Shown: positions 35,486 through 45,568, counted from the stretch's first letter. The stretch is DNA of 64,000 nucleotides from Cognatishimia sp. F0-27 (GCF_020667845.1 NZ_JAFMPQ010000020.1:31734-95733), one strand, 5' to 3'. The notes: generated by a model not told the origin, from the sequence alone. Numbers and translations are program-made.

Positions 35486-36490
35486 ATGACCGTGAAGGTA
35501 GCCATCAACGGATTTGGACGCATCGGACGCAATGTGCTCCGCGCGATCATCGAGTCAGGCCGCACCGACATCGACGTGGTGGCAATCAATGACCTCGGCC
35601 CGGTCGAGACAAACGCCCATCTGCTTCAATTCGACAGCGTGCATGGCCGCTTCCCCGCGACCGTCACAACCACCGACAGCACCATCGACGTGGGCCGTGG
35701 CCCGATCCAGGTCACCGCGGAGCGCAACCCCGCAGACCTGCCTTGGTCGGATGTGGATGTGGTTCTCGAATGTACGGGGATCTTCACCTCCAAGGAAGCC
35801 TGCCAGGCGCATCTCGAGAATGGCGCCAAGCGGGTTTTGATCTCCGCCCCGGGCAAGGATGCCGACAAGACCATCGTTTACGGGGTGAACGACAAGACGT
35901 TGACCAGTGACGACCTCGTTGTGTCGAACGCATCCTGCACGACCAATTGCCTTGCACCCGTGGCCAAGGTGCTCAATGACACCATCGGGATCACTCGCGG
36001 CCTGATGACGACCGTGCACAGCTATACCGGCGATCAGCCGACGCTCGATACAATGCACAAGGATCTCTACCGCGCGCGCGCCGCCGCAATGTCCATGATC
36101 CCGACGTCCACCGGCGCCGCCAAGGCGGTGGGACTCGTGCTGCCGGAACTGGCCGGCAAGCTCGACGGCGTTGCGATCCGCGTGCCGACACCAAACGTGT
36201 CCGTGGTCGACCTCACCTTTGAAGCGGCGCGGGACACGTCAATCGACGAAATCAACGATGCAATTCGTGCCGCCGCCAATGAAGGCCCGCTCAAGGGCAT
36301 TCTCGGATATACCGACCGCAAGCTGGTCAGCGTGGATTTCAACCACGACCCGCACTCGTCGATCTTTGCGACGGATCAGACAAAGGTCATGGATGGCACC
36401 ATGGTCCGGATCCTGACGTGGTATGACAACGAATGGGGCTTCTCCAACCGGATGTCGGACACCGCCGTGGCGATGGGTAAACTGATCTGA
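35486..36490 (+). CDS. gap: Glyceraldehyde-3-phosphate dehydrogenase, NAD-type
   Basis: This is the canonical GAPDH of glycolysis, 334 residues. The Rossmann motif INGFGRIGR, Asp36 in VAINDLGP (ribose contact that favours NAD), catalytic Cys151 in [18 protein letters not shown] and the C-terminal [15 protein letters not shown] are present. It differs at residue 36 from the Ala-bearing paralogue at 13611. AGGAG lies upstream of the ATG. It is preceded by a LacI-type operator-like palindrome and followed by a terminator. Confidence 0.96.
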   Translation: MTVKVAINGFGRIGRNVLRAIIESGRTDIDVVAINDLGPVETNAHLLQFDSVHGRFPATVTTTDSTIDVGRGPIQVTAERNPADLPWSDVDVVLECTGIFTSKEACQAHLENGAKRVLISAPGKDADKTIVYGVNDKTLTSDDLVVSNASCTTNCLAPVAKVLNDTIGITRGLMTTVHSYTGDQPTLDTMHKDLYRARAAAMSMIPTSTGAAKAVGLVLPELAGKLDGVAIRVPTPNVSVVDLTFEAARDTSIDEINDAIRAAANEGPLKGILGYTDRKLVSVDFNHDPHSSIFATDQTKVMDGTMVRILTWYDNEWGFSNRMSDTAVAMGKLI

Positions 36491-36520
36491 TCCCGACCGC
36501 CCCCGAGGCCCAGAATGCAC

Positions 36521-36547
36521 CGCCCGGTCCTCGTGACCGGGCGTTTT
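36521..36547 (+). terminator. Rho-independent terminator after gap2
   Basis: CGCCCGGT (36521-36528) pairs with ACCGGGCG (36536-36543) and is followed by TTTT. Confidence 0.92.
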
Positions 36548-36599
36548 GCGTTGGACCTCGCGATGGACTCATCCCCGCCCCCTCGGCTTGAGTTCGCGC

Positions 36600-36986
36600 C
36601 TATCGGCGCAGCGACGTGCCCACGGGCACCGCGCGCCTGGCATCGATTGCGGCGCGGCCCTCGCGGAAACCGCGCTCGGCATGCACCACAAGCGGGTTCC
36701 CCGAACCTGTGCCGGGCGCGTCGTCCTTCTTCAGCGCGGTCATGGCCGGAGCCAGCACCGCCGATTCCACTTCTACCGGGCGCAACGCGGCGAGCAGAGC
36801 GGCGCGGTCGCTTTCCTGCGCAGCACTTGCGGAGAGGCGGGCCTGCGCCTCGCTAAAGGTTTGCGGCGTTGGCTCGCTACCAGCGCGCTGCACGGTCTGT
36901 GTCGGCGCGGTGTCTACGCCAGCGCGGGGATCCCTCGAAGGGTGCCGCGCCACCCCATGGATCGTCCCACCATTTGCAATATCCAT
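36600..36986 (-). CDS. Hypothetical 128-residue protein
   Basis: This protein starts MDIANGGTIHGVARHPSRDP and is Ala/Arg/Thr-rich, with a helical middle (QTFSEAQARLSASAAQESDR) and an Arg-rich tail. No domain or signal peptide is recognised. ATG 36986 is chosen because AGGAGA lies eight bases upstream. The upstream promoter area contains the AT-rich sequence TTAACCTTAA. Convergent to gap2 and divergent from the DUF1127-like genes, it has no clear functional partner. Confidence 0.6.
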   Translation of the reverse strand: MDIANGGTIHGVARHPSRDPRAGVDTAPTQTVQRAGSEPTPQTFSEAQARLSASAAQESDRAALLAALRPVEVESAVLAPAMTALKKDDAPGTGSGNPLVVHAERGFREGRAAIDARRAVPVGTSLRR

Positions 36987-37288
36987 CGTTTCGGTCTCCT
37001 GTTCTGGAACGGTGGCAAGCACATTAACCTTAATGGATTACCAAAGCCTTTCGCCGCGTCGCAGCGCTGCGAGAGCGCCGATTGCATCCCGGTCCGATCA
37101 CCGAAAAGTGTAGCCAGCCAACGGCAGACACGAAGAATTTTGATCAAATTCAAGCCGTTGGAGCCATGCACGCCACGCAAGACCGAACTGTGTTTTCGGG
37201 GATTGCGCTGCACCGCAGCAAGCATATGTTTCCGCTAACACGGCCACCCGAAGCCCATGGACGGGCTTCAAATCAAAGGAGCTTTATC

Positions 37289-37453
37289 GTGTTGAACACC
37301 GTATCGACGCTACAGCAGCGCCTTTCTCAGCGCCTGCATTATCACAGGACGGTCCGCGCGTTACGCGCCATGCCGCTCGAGGTCGCACTGGATCTCGATA
37401 TTGACCCAAGCGATGCCGAACGCATCGCCAGACAGGCGGTTTACCGTCGCTGA
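37289..37453 (+). CDS. DUF1127-like microprotein A
   Basis: This 54-residue basic protein starts at GTG 37289, with AAAGGAG seven bases upstream. Its C-terminal half follows the DUF1127-type pattern, a basic helix (RTVRALRAMPLEVALDLDID) then a dipeptide-spaced helix (PSDAERIARQAVYRR). DUF1127 proteins are small, arginine-rich regulators; some are linked to phosphate, RNA or sRNA control. A paralogue follows directly at 37508. Family assignment is by pattern and is moderately secure. Confidence 0.7.
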   Translation: MLNTVSTLQQRLSQRLHYHRTVRALRAMPLEVALDLDIDPSDAERIARQAVYRR

Positions 37454-37507
37454 GCGACACACCGCTTCCTTCCCCCATTCGCAGACTGACTGCACAAGGA
37501 GACCGAT

Positions 37508-37660
37508 ATGTCTTTCCAAACCATTCGCAAAACCTTCGCCCAACGCACCGCATATCGCAGCACACTCGAAGAGCTGCGTTCCCTGCCCATGAGCACCCGT
37601 ATTGACCTCGACATCGCGGGCAGAGAAGAACAGGTGGCGCGTCGCGCTGTCTACGGCTAA
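37508..37660 (+). CDS. DUF1127-like microprotein B
   Basis: This 50-residue protein, MSFQTIRKTFAQRTAYRSTL, then the shared block LEELRSMPMSTRIDLDIAGR, then EEQVARRAVYG, is a paralogue of the one just upstream. Both contain R-x-L-R-x-MP, DLDI and ARxAVY in the same order. AAGGAG lies six bases before the ATG. The pair probably arose by tandem duplication and is co-transcribed; an inverted repeat follows the stop. Confidence 0.75.
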   Translation: MSFQTIRKTFAQRTAYRSTLEELRSLPMSTRIDLDIAGREEQVARRAVYG

Positions 37661-37708
37661 GCGAGCCCCGCGCCAAGCGGCGTGACATGCACCGCATCAA
37701 AAACCCAA

Positions 37709-37736
37709 TCACAGGCGCTTTGTTTGGCGCCTGTGA
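37709..37736. terminator. Bidirectional terminator-like hairpin
   Basis: A perfect 10-base stem TCACAGGCGC/GCGCCTGTGA with an 8-base loop lies between the converging ends of the microprotein pair and coaD. The T-run (TTTTT) follows only on the minus-strand side, so it fits best as the coaD terminator. Confidence 0.75.
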
Positions 37737-37751
37737 CATGCCTCCTCGGCA

Positions 37752-38249
37752 CTAGCGCTTTGCGAAACGGTCGATCAATGCGTCGCGAACCGGCGGCGTG
37801 ACAAATTTCGACACATCTCCGTTGAGGCGCGCGATTTCCTTGACCAGCTTCGACGCAATCGCCTGATGCCGTGCCTCGGCCATGAGGAATACGGTCTCGA
37901 CCGTATCGTCGAGAGCCCGGTTCATGCCGACCATCTGAAATTCATACTCGAAATCGGCGACAGCGCGCAAACCGCGCACGATGATGCTGGCTCCGACCTC
38001 CTTGGCGAAGTCGATCAGAAGTCTTTCGAACGGTTGCACCACGATTTCCGTGCCGGTCTGCTCTGACAGGGACACCGCTTCGGCTTCGATCATGGCCACA
38101 CGCTCTTCGAGCGAAAACAACGGCCCCTTGTCCCGGTTGATCGCCACGCCGATGACGAGGCGGTCAACGAGAAGCGCAGCACGACGGATGATGTCGATAT
38201 GGCCGTGTGTGATCGGGTCAAAAGTGCCGGGATAAAGGCCAACGCGCAT
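37752..38249 (-). CDS. coaD: Phosphopantetheine adenylyltransferase
   Basis: CoaD makes dephospho-CoA from phosphopantetheine and ATP, the fourth step of coenzyme A synthesis. This 165-residue nucleotidyltransferase has the GTFDPITHGHIDIIRRA motif (T/HxGH) at its start and NGDVSKFVTPPVRDALIDRF at the end, with IIVRGLRAVADFEYE in between. ATG 38249 is preferred; ATG 38258 (MNLMRV) is in frame and only three codons earlier. Longer starts add unrelated sequence. Confidence 0.95.
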   Translation of the reverse strand: MRVGLYPGTFDPITHGHIDIIRRAALLVDRLVIGVAINRDKGPLFSLEERVAMIEAEAVSLSEQTGTEIVVQPFERLLIDFAKEVGASIIVRGLRAVADFEYEFQMVGMNRALDDTVETVFLMAEARHQAIASKLVKEIARLNGDVSKFVTPPVRDALIDRFAKR

Positions 38250-38401
38250 GAGGTTCATCCGTCTCGTGTCTATGCTTTCGTCCGTACGCAGCATCCGCAC
38301 GGCGCGCGCACGCAACGATATTGCGTGCAGGATTGCAACCGCTTTTCCTCTGTTGCGGCGCCTTTATACATCACCCCAAGATGATCACGTTGCGGGAGGG
38401 C

Positions 38402-38839
38402 TTACCATTGATTGGCGATCATGCCTTCCAGCGCGTCCTTTTCTGCCGCGACCTCGTTCAACCGCGCCTTGACCACATCACCCAAGGTGATCAACCCGAC
38501 CAGCTCGCCGTCTTCGACAACCGGCATGTGGCGAAACCGCCCCTCGGTCATTTTCTCAAGCGCGGTCTTGGCGCGGTCCGCGCGGGTGCAGGTCACCAGA
38601 TCGGACGTCATGTATTTGTCCACAGTCTCCGTAAGGCAAGCTCCGCCGTTGCGCGCCAACTCCCGCACGATGTCACGCTCAGACAAGATGCCTTCGGGCT
38701 TCTTGCCATCCGAGGAAACGATCACGGTTCCGATCCGCTTCTCTGCAAGGATCTTGGCCGCCTCGGAAACCGACACCGTCGGCGCGACGGTAACGACCCC
38801 TGTGGTTTCCTTGCTGTTGAGGATGCGCTGCACTGTCAT
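38402..38839 (-). CDS. Two-CBS-domain protein
   Basis: This 145-residue protein consists of two tandem CBS domains, the adenosyl-ligand sensing unit (Bateman module). Repeats are seen in VSEAAKILAEKRIGTVIVSS and ALEKMTEGRFRHMPVVEDGE. Fused enzymatic domains are absent. Stand-alone CBS pairs in alphaproteobacteria bind AMP, ATP or similar and act on partners that cannot be named from sequence. ATG 38839 is chosen because GGAGG lies seven bases upstream. Confidence 0.88.
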   Translation of the reverse strand: MTVQRILNSKETTGVVTVAPTVSVSEAAKILAEKRIGTVIVSSDGKKPEGILSERDIVRELARNGGACLTETVDKYMTSDLVTCTRADRAKTALEKMTEGRFRHMPVVEDGELVGLITLGDVVKARLNEVAAEKDALEGMIANQW

Positions 38840-38901
38840 CGAAGTCCCTCCACTGTAACGAGAACGTGACAACACCAGCGTCACCGTCCCTTGCGCGACT
38901 G

Positions 38902-39813
38902 TCAAGCCTCACGCGCAACCACCTGCGCTTCAAGCCGCGTCAGTTCGGCGCGCATCTCGGACACAAGCGCGTCCCCGAACCGCGAAATCCGGTCCCTCCG
39001 ACGGGATGCCCCCTGACGCAACAGGTAGAAACTCCGGCGCAGGCTCACGGTTTCGGGCAGGACGCGCTGCAACCCGTCCACGGAGGCAAGCGCAAAATCA
39101 TGCACCACCCCCAATCCGGCACCCTGCCGCAACCACTGCATCTGGACCGGCACGGAGTTCGAGCCGAAATGCACGGTGTTGAGCCCCAGATCCGTCAGGT
39201 AATCCAGCTCGCGATCAAAGATCATGTCCGGGATATAGCCGACGATCCGGTGTTTGCGCAGATCCTCAAGGCTGCGTATCGGGGCATGCGCCGCAAGATA
39301 GTCCCGTGCCGCCGCGAGATGCAGCCGGTATTCGGCGATCTCCGTCACTTCCAGTTGCCCTGATGCGGGGGGCGAAACCGCCACCGCAAGATCCGCTTCG
39401 CGTCGCGACAGGTTCACGACCCGCGGCAAGGCCACGATCTGCAGTTCGAGATCGGGGTTGTCTCGGGACAGCGCGGCACAGACCTGTGGCAACAGGAAAT
39501 TGGCACAGCCATCGGGCGCGCCGATGCGGATCTGTCCCGACAGTCCCTCGCCCGCGCTCCGGAGCGCCAGTGCCGCCTGGTTCATCGCCTCTTCGGCGGT
39601 TTCCGCATGTTTGACGAGTCGCACGCCGGCTTCGGTGAGCGTGTAGCCTTGCGGGCTTTTGACAAAGAGCGTGGTTTCAACGCCGCGCTCAAGCCGCGCG
39701 ATCCGCCGCCCGACGGTTGCCGGATCCATGCGCAATCTGCGCCCCGCGGCCGACAGGCCCTCGCTGCGCGCCACCGCAAGAAACACCCGCATGTCGTCCC
39801 ATCCGTCGCGCAT
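38902..39813 (-). CDS. LysR-type transcriptional regulator
   Basis: This 303-residue regulator has an N-terminal winged helix (DMRVFLAVARSEGLSAAGRR, then PATVGRRIARLE) and a C-terminal periplasmic-binding-like effector domain with GQIRIGAPDGCANFLLPQVC at the hinge. It is transcribed divergently from mmsA, 133 bases away, with inverted repeats between them that could be its operator. A role in regulating methylmalonate-semialdehyde dehydrogenase (valine/inositol catabolism) is inferred. Confidence 0.9.
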   Translation of the reverse strand: MRDGWDDMRVFLAVARSEGLSAAGRRLRMDPATVGRRIARLERGVETTLFVKSPQGYTLTEAGVRLVKHAETAEEAMNQAALALRSAGEGLSGQIRIGAPDGCANFLLPQVCAALSRDNPDLELQIVALPRVVNLSRREADLAVAVSPPASGQLEVTEIAEYRLHLAAARDYLAAHAPIRSLEDLRKHRIVGYIPDMIFDRELDYLTDLGLNTVHFGSNSVPVQMQWLRQGAGLGVVHDFALASVDGLQRVLPETVSLRRSFYLLRQGASRRRDRISRFGDALVSEMRAELTRLEAQVVAREA

Positions 39814-39850
39814 CGCAACGCTCCCCGGATACAGATCAATCCGTTCGATC

Positions 39851-39907
39851 TTTGCAAAAACGCAAAATTTCTTTGCTCCATTTTCTCTTTTTAATGCGTT
39901 TGCGCAA
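39851..39907. promoter_or_regulatory. Inverted-repeat operator candidates for the LysR regulator
   Basis: TTTGC-N6-GCAAA spans 39851-39866 and TTGCGCAA sits at 39900-39907, within an AT-rich stretch between the divergent lysR and mmsA genes. The spacing and dyads fit LysR-type binding and RNA polymerase contact regions. Not verified. Confidence 0.5.
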
Positions 39908-39946
39908 GACTAGACTGCGCGCGATTGCCAAGCGGGAGGAACCGAG

Positions 39947-41446
39947 ATGCAAGAACTGACTCACTGGATCAACGGCGAACACGTCAAGGGCACGTCTGGG
40001 CGCTTTGCCGACATCTATAACCCGGCCACTGGCGAAATTCAGGCTCGGGTGCCGCTCGCAACGCCTGATGAGATGGCCGCCGCCGTCGCCAAGGCTGCCG
40101 AGGCACAGGTCGGCTGGGCCAACACCAACCCGCAGCGCCGCGCACGGGTGATGATGAAATTCGGCGCGCTGATCAACGACCATATGGACGAGCTGGCCGA
40201 ACTGGTGAGCCGCGAGCACGGCAAGACCCTGCCCGATGGCAAGGGCGACGTGCAGCGCGGGCTCGAAGTGGTCGAGGTCTGCATGGGCGCTCCGTCGCTG
40301 CTCAAGGGCGAGTTCACCGACGATGGCGGGCCGGGCATCGACCTCTATTCCATGCGCCAGCCGCTTGGCGTTGTGGCCGGTATCACGCCGTTCAACTTCC
40401 CTGCAATGATCCCGCTGTGGAAGATGGCACCGGCACTCTCCTGCGGCAACGCGATGATCCTCAAGCCCTCCGAGCGCGTGCCCTCCACCGCGCTGCGCCT
40501 TGCCGAACTGCTCAAGGAAGCGGGGCTTCCCGATGGCGTGCTGCAGGTCGTCAACGGCGACAAGGAAGCCGTGGACTCGATCCTCGACAATGACACGATC
40601 CAGGCGGTGGGCTTTGTCGGCTCGACCCCGATTGCGCAGTATATTTATGGGCGAGCCGCCAGCAACGGCAAGCGCGCGCAGTGCTTTGGCGGCGCCAAGA
40701 ACCACATGATCATCATGCCCGACGCGGATCTCGACAAGGCCGCCGACGCGCTTGTTGGTGCGGGTTTCGGGGCTGCGGGCGAGCGGTGCATGGCGATCTC
40801 CGTGGCTGTGCCCGTCGGGGCAGAGACCGCCGACGCGCTGGTCGAGCGCCTCGTGCCACGCATCGAGAAGCTCAAGGTTGGCCCCTACACCTCTGAAAAC
40901 GAGGTCGATTACGGCCCGGTCATCACCGCTGCCGCCAAGCAGCGTATCGAAGGGCTTATCGACAGCGGTGTCCAGCAGGGCGCCAAGCTTGTTGTCGACG
41001 GCCGCGGCTTCTCGCTTCAGGGCTATGAAGACGGCTTCTTTGTCGGCCCGTCCTTCTTCGACAATGTCACGCCCGACATGGACATCTACAAGGAGGAAAT
41101 CTTTGGTCCGGTCCTGAGCCAGGTCCGTGCGGAGACCTACGAGGACGCGCTCAAGCTGACCATGGACAACCCCTATGGCAATGGCACGGCGATCTTCACC
41201 GCCGATGGCGACACCGCCCGCGACTTTGCCCACCGGGTGAATGTCGGCATGGTCGGCATCAATTTCCCGATCCCCGTTCCGCTGAGCTACCACACCTTTG
41301 GCGGCTGGAAGAAGTCGGCCTTTGGCGACCTCAATCAGTACGGGCCGGACGCTTTCCGTTTCTACACACGCACCAAGACCGTCACATCGCGCTGGTTCTC
41401 CGGCATCAAGGAAGGCGGAGAATTCAACTTCAAGGCAATGGACTGA
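39947..41446 (+). CDS. mmsA: CoA-acylating methylmalonate-semialdehyde dehydrogenase
   Basis: This aldehyde-dehydrogenase-family enzyme converts methylmalonate semialdehyde to propionyl-CoA in valine or inositol breakdown. It has 499 residues. Characteristic segments are LGVVAGITPFNFPAMIPLWK, GFVGSTPIAQYIYGRA, and GAAGERCMAISVAV containing the catalytic Cys. The MmsA-specific ending (KTVTSRWFSGIKEGGEFNF) supports assignment over generic aldehyde dehydrogenases. It starts at ATG 39947 following GGAGGAACCGAG and is divergent from the LysR gene. Confidence 0.94.
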   Translation: MQELTHWINGEHVKGTSGRFADIYNPATGEIQARVPLATPDEMAAAVAKAAEAQVGWANTNPQRRARVMMKFGALINDHMDELAELVSREHGKTLPDGKGDVQRGLEVVEVCMGAPSLLKGEFTDDGGPGIDLYSMRQPLGVVAGITPFNFPAMIPLWKMAPALSCGNAMILKPSERVPSTALRLAELLKEAGLPDGVLQVVNGDKEAVDSILDNDTIQAVGFVGSTPIAQYIYGRAASNGKRAQCFGGAKNHMIIMPDADLDKAADALVGAGFGAAGERCMAISVAVPVGAETADALVERLVPRIEKLKVGPYTSENEVDYGPVITAAAKQRIEGLIDSGVQQGAKLVVDGRGFSLQGYEDGFFVGPSFFDNVTPDMDIYKEEIFGPVLSQVRAETYEDALKLTMDNPYGNGTAIFTADGDTARDFAHRVNVGMVGINFPIPVPLSYHTFGGWKKSAFGDLNQYGPDAFRFYTRTKTVTSRWFSGIKEGGEFNFKAMD

Positions 41447-41456
41447 CCCTAGGGCA

Positions 41457-41488
41457 GGCTGGCCCTGCGACATGCAGGGTCAGCCGTT
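41457..41488 (+). terminator. Terminator-like hairpin after mmsA
   Basis: A 12-base stem GGCTGGCCCTGC/GCAGGGTCAGCC with one wobble and a 5-base loop is followed by a short GTTT. Confidence 0.75.
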
Positions 41489-41588
41489 TCACCGCCGCGC
41501 AAGCTGACGCCGTGAGGCAACCGAACCACAAGATTATCACGGTTTTTTCAGTGCTTGCCTCCCAGGCTATGGGCTTGATGACAGATTT

Positions 41589-42050
41589 TTGCTAGGATCC
41601 ACTGCAACCGTAACGAGCAGAGATCCAGACTTGAGCGTTTCTTATCGCATTAACAGCGACATGCAACTCGTGATTGTAGAGGTGACAGGGCGGTTCACAC
41701 TGCATCAGGGCGTAGCAGCCACCGAACGGTTCGCAAATGACGCACGCGCCGATTACAGCTACGACTTTCTCGTCGATTGCGGTGCCAATCCCCATTTCGA
41801 TCTCGATTTCGCACGCATGCTCACCATGATTTCGCGATTTGCCCCCTTCCACCGCAAGCGGAGCGCCAACAGCTTGTCGGTGTGCTATGCGCCGGGGGAT
41901 GTCGCCTTTGGCATGGCGCGGATGTATCACACGCTGGTGGCCGACAAGGTCACATACAGGATGGCCCTTGCGCGCACACGGCTTGAGACGGCGCAATTGC
42001 TCGACCGACCGGTGGAGCAGCTCTTTCGGGTCTGGCCGGAAGCGGGCTGA
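41589..42050 (+). CDS. Hypothetical protein with a possible STAS-like fold
   Basis: This protein has up to 153 residues with no definite family. The stretch QLVIVEVTGRFTLHQGVAAT followed by YDFLVDCGAN and FARMLTMISRFAPFHRKRSA has the beta-alpha pattern seen in SpoIIAA/STAS-like domains, a resemblance that is only suggestive. The start is unclear: TTG 41589, TTG 41631 or ATG 41661; the ATG falls inside the first strand, so one of the TTG codons is likelier. It precedes the YbdK ligase gene in the same direction. Confidence 0.55.
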   Translation: MLGSTATVTSRDPDLSVSYRINSDMQLVIVEVTGRFTLHQGVAATERFANDARADYSYDFLVDCGANPHFDLDFARMLTMISRFAPFHRKRSANSLSVCYAPGDVAFGMARMYHTLVADKVTYRMALARTRLETAQLLDRPVEQLFRVWPEAG

Positions 42051-42253
42051 CCGACGGTCTCGCCGAATCGTGGCCCGGCCGCCTCTGATACCGCTCATAT
42101 CGGCGTAGAAGACCCCGAAGGGATACCGGGCTTGGCGCTGCTTTCTGCACAAGGCTCTCCAGACGATCCGCTGCAATTGTGCCGCCGGGGCTTGCGGCCA
42201 TACCGCGATTGACGCTCAATGGGCATCCGAGCGCGACCCACGGAGACCCCGCC

Positions 42254-43393
42254 ATGCAAAAAGACAGCCAGGAACCCCCCTTTAGCATTGGCATCGAGGA
42301 GGAATACCTCCTCGTGGACAAGGACAGCGGTGCATTGGTCGACGCGCCCGAAGACCTGATGACCGAGTGCGCCGACATGCTCAAAGGTCAGGTCAGTCCC
42401 GAGTTTCTCGCCTGCCAGATCGAAATCGGCACCAAGCCTCATAACACCGTGGCCAGCGCGCGCGAGGACCTCAAGCGGCTGCGCGCGACCGTTGCGTCCT
42501 GTTCTGCAAAATACGGCCTGTCGCCCATCGCCGCCTCCTGCCACCCGTTTTCCGACTGGAAGAACCAGCCGCACACGGACAAGGAGCGCTACAACGCCCT
42601 GAGCCGGGCCCTCGGCGGCGTGGCCCGGCGCATGCTGATCTGCGGGATGCATGTTCACGTGGGCCTGAACGATGACAATCTGCGCACCGATCTGATGCGT
42701 CAGATGAGCTATTTTCTCCCGCACTTGCTGGCGCTTTCAACCTCATCCCCCTTCTGGCAGGGGCAGGACACAAAACTCGCAAGCTACCGGATCTCGATCT
42801 TTGACAACCTGCCCCGCACCGGGCTGCCGCCGCAGGTCACAAATTGGGAAGACTACCAACGTTCGGTTCAGATCCTTGTCGATGTCGGTGTCATCGAGGA
42901 CAGTTCGAAAATCTGGTGGGACATCCGGCCTTCGCACAGCTTTCCGACGCTGGAAGCCCGCATCATGGATGTGCAACCGCGCATGGAAGATGCGCTGACC
43001 CTGGCCGCGATCACGCAATGCCTCATGCGCATGCTCTGGCGGCTGCGGCGCAACAACCAGCGCTGGCGCATCTACGACCCCTTCCTGATCGGGGAAAACC
43101 GGTGGCGTGCACAGCGCTATGGCGTCGATGAAGGGCTGATCGATTTCGGACGCGGAGAGATCGTCTCCATGCCCGACCTGATCGACGAGCTTGTGACATT
43201 GCTCGAAGAAGATGCCGGCGTTCTGCAATGCGGGGCGGAGCTCGAAGCGGCAAAGCGCATCGCACGCACCGGCACCTCCGCCACCCGGCAGCGCGCCGCG
43301 GCGGCTGCGGCGGAACAGCAAGGCGCCGATCACGATGGCCAGATGCGCGCGGTCGTGCACCACCTGATCGAAGAGTTCCACGAGGGGCTCTAG
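42254..43393 (+). CDS. Carboxylate-amine ligase, YbdK-type (glutamate-cysteine ligase 2 family)
   Basis: This 379-residue ATP-dependent ligase is in the GCS2/YbdK family, which includes weak glutamate-cysteine ligases. Visible features are the first motif [17 protein letters not shown], the nucleotide/metal region [10 protein letters not shown], and the segment ending [15 protein letters not shown]. Physiological substrate is not determined by sequence. ATG 42254 has GGAG eight bases upstream; an in-frame ATG at 42179 lacks this. Confidence 0.9.
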   Translation: MQKDSQEPPFSIGIEEEYLLVDKDSGALVDAPEDLMTECADMLKGQVSPEFLACQIEIGTKPHNTVASAREDLKRLRATVASCSAKYGLSPIAASCHPFSDWKNQPHTDKERYNALSRALGGVARRMLICGMHVHVGLNDDNLRTDLMRQMSYFLPHLLALSTSSPFWQGQDTKLASYRISIFDNLPRTGLPPQVTNWEDYQRSVQILVDVGVIEDSSKIWWDIRPSHSFPTLEARIMDVQPRMEDALTLAAITQCLMRMLWRLRRNNQRWRIYDPFLIGENRWRAQRYGVDEGLIDFGRGEIVSMPDLIDELVTLLEEDAGVLQCGAELEAAKRIARTGTSATRQRAAAAAAEQQGADHDGQMRAVVHHLIEEFHEGL

Positions 43394-43528
43394 CGTGCGA
43401 ACCCGCCCCGCACCGCTGTGCCGCCTTCACGCAGCGCCGCACGCGGTATCCTGATCACGCGCGCCCAACGGGCCGATCCGGAGCGCGCGCACGCGCCCAT
43501 CGCCCCGAAAAGCGCTCGTGCGGCTCCG

Positions 43529-44557
43529 TCAGGGAAAGCAGGGGGCCAGCATCAACCCTGCGGTTTCCGTCTCGCCCAGCATCAGGTTGGCGTTCTGAAT
43601 GGCCTGGCCCGAACTGCCCTTGGTGAGGTTGTCGAGCGCCGCAACCACGATGCTGCGCCCGGCAATCCGGTCCGCGACAACGCCGATATGACAGAAGTTC
43701 GAGCCGCGCACGTGATGGGTCGAGGGCGTTTCCCCCATCGGCAACACGGTCACGAACGGCTCCTGCGCATAGCAATCCGCCAAAGCGTCATGGATCGCCC
43801 CTGCGTCTCCATCCACGTACGCCGTCGCCAGAATACCGCGGTTGAACGGCCCGAGATGCGGTGTGAACTGGATCGTGACCGGCCGTCCTGCAATCTCCGA
43901 AAATTCCTGGTCGAATTCCCCGAGATGACGATGGGTGCCGCCGACCGCGTAGGCATTTGTGCCTTCGGACAACTCCGCATGCAGCAGGGTCTCCTTGAGT
44001 GCCCGCCCGGCGCCACTGACCCCGCATTGCAGATCCAGCACGATGCGATCCAGATCGATCACCCCGGCAGCAATCAGCGGGCGCAGGATATATTGCCCCG
44101 TGGCCGCATTGCATCCGGTGCCGGCCACAAGCCGGGCTTCGGCAATCGCAGAACGATAGAACTCGGTCAAGCCGTATACCGCCTCCGCCTGCTGCTCTGG
44201 CGCGGTATGCGGATTGCCATACCACCGCACGTAGTCTTCCGGGTCACGCAGCCGGAAATCCGCCGAGAGATCGACGATCTTCAACGTTGACGGAAGCCGC
44301 GCAATCACGTCCTGGCTGGTCTTGTGCGGCAGCGCGCAGAAACACAGGTCGATCGCATCGAAATCGATCTCTTCCCATGTGACGAGGTCCGGCAGATCAA
44401 GGTGGCGCAGATGGGGAAACACCTGCGCAATCGATTGGCCGGCCTTCGAGTTGGCGGCCAGCGCCTTGATCTCGAAAGACGGGTGCGTGGCAATCAGCCG
44501 GATCAGTTCGGCACCGGTGTAACCGGACGCACCGATGATGGCGATGGAATGGGTCAT
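43529..44557 (-). CDS. argC: N-acetyl-gamma-glutamyl-phosphate reductase
   Basis: ArgC makes N-acetylglutamate semialdehyde in arginine synthesis. It has 342 residues. The NADP-binding N-terminus [20 protein letters not shown] and the catalytic Cys in [20 protein letters not shown] are clear; the substrate-side [14 protein letters not shown] and [14 protein letters not shown] follow. ATG 44557 is chosen because GAGG lies seven bases upstream; the longer frame adds a basic tail. It is monocistronic in this window. Confidence 0.93.
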   Translation of the reverse strand: MTHSIAIIGASGYTGAELIRLIATHPSFEIKALAANSKAGQSIAQVFPHLRHLDLPDLVTWEEIDFDAIDLCFCALPHKTSQDVIARLPSTLKIVDLSADFRLRDPEDYVRWYGNPHTAPEQQAEAVYGLTEFYRSAIAEARLVAGTGCNAATGQYILRPLIAAGVIDLDRIVLDLQCGVSGAGRALKETLLHAELSEGTNAYAVGGTHRHLGEFDQEFSEIAGRPVTIQFTPHLGPFNRGILATAYVDGDAGAIHDALADCYAQEPFVTVLPMGETPSTHHVRGSNFCHIGVVADRIAGRSIVVAALDNLTKGSSGQAIQNANLMLGETETAGLMLAPCFP

Positions 44558-44824
44558 GAGGATACCTCGGGGAAACATGTTGGAAAGACAGAAGCGGAGG
44601 CCCGCGCGCGATGCGGGGCCGGTTATCGTCGTGGCGTGCTGAGCGTCTGTCGTCGGGTCACGGGGAGGCATCCTTGTCTTCGTGATCGGCTATAGCGAAG
44701 CGGCCCGCCCGGATCAATGCCCAATGCCCCCGCGTTGGCGCGGCGCTGTCTCCCCAAAACCGGGCCGATCTGCTAGGCTGTCCCGGCAAAGCCCTTTTCG
44801 AACCGCGCATCGAGGGTCCGATCC

Positions 44825-45568
44825 ATGCCACGCCGTGCCGTCGATCATCGCCCGCCTGTCGCGATCTGGCGTCTGTTCTGGCGGCTCGGCGGGTGGGCCG
44901 CCACGATCCCCGCCGCCTTGTGTGTCTTCATCACCATGGGTGCCGCGACGCTCAAGGTGCAGGCCGACCGCTTCGATGCCAGCGCAATCGAGACCACGGC
45001 GGAGGTCACGGACCGCCACAGGACGGAGGTCGCCGACGAGGATGGCGGCACCGAAATCACCTATGAGCTTGCGCTGGTCTTTCCGATGCAGGGCGGCCAC
45101 GAGATGCACGTCCTCCATCCGGTGGATGCCGCCGTGTTCGAGGCGCAGACCGTCGGCACCACCCTGCCCGTCTGGTATCTCCCGGATGCGCCCGAAACCA
45201 TCGAGATCACCCGTGGCGAGACTCGCTTCGGCGCGCGGCTGGCGCAAGCCGTGGCGCTTGTGCTCGGGCTTGCGACGCTGATCACGGGTTGGTTGCCGGC
45301 GCGACGCGCGGTCGATGCGGTCCGCGCCCGGCGTTATGCGGAGCGCCAGACGGCCCGCATCACCTCACATGACCGCACCGCCTGGGAAGAAAACGGCAAA
45401 CCACGCTACCGCATCTCGTGGCAATCCGAAGAGGGCCGCATCGGGCAAAGCATGCTGAGAAGCGCAGCCGATCTGCGCGATTTTCCCATTGGCACGCCGA
45501 TCACCGTGTTCAAGGGTTTGCGGCGCGACTGGTGGATCAACGATGTTGGCGACAGGGACCTGAAATAG
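44825..45568 (+). CDS. DUF3592-like membrane protein
   Basis: This 247-residue protein has two transmembrane helices, about residues 22-42 (GWAATIPAALCVFITMGAAT) and 137-157 (AQAVALVLGLATLITGWLPA). They flank an extracytoplasmic beta-rich domain of about 90 residues (TAEVTDRHRTEVADEDGGTE), the layout of DUF3592. The tail repeats a related strand pattern. Function is not known. ATG 44825 follows GAGG. It is convergent with murI. Confidence 0.75.
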   Translation: MPRRAVDHRPPVAIWRLFWRLGGWAATIPAALCVFITMGAATLKVQADRFDASAIETTAEVTDRHRTEVADEDGGTEITYELALVFPMQGGHEMHVLHPVDAAVFEAQTVGTTLPVWYLPDAPETIEITRGETRFGARLAQAVALVLGLATLITGWLPARRAVDAVRARRYAERQTARITSHDRTAWEENGKPRYRISWQSEEGRIGQSMLRSAADLRDFPIGTPITVFKGLRRDWWINDVGDRDLK

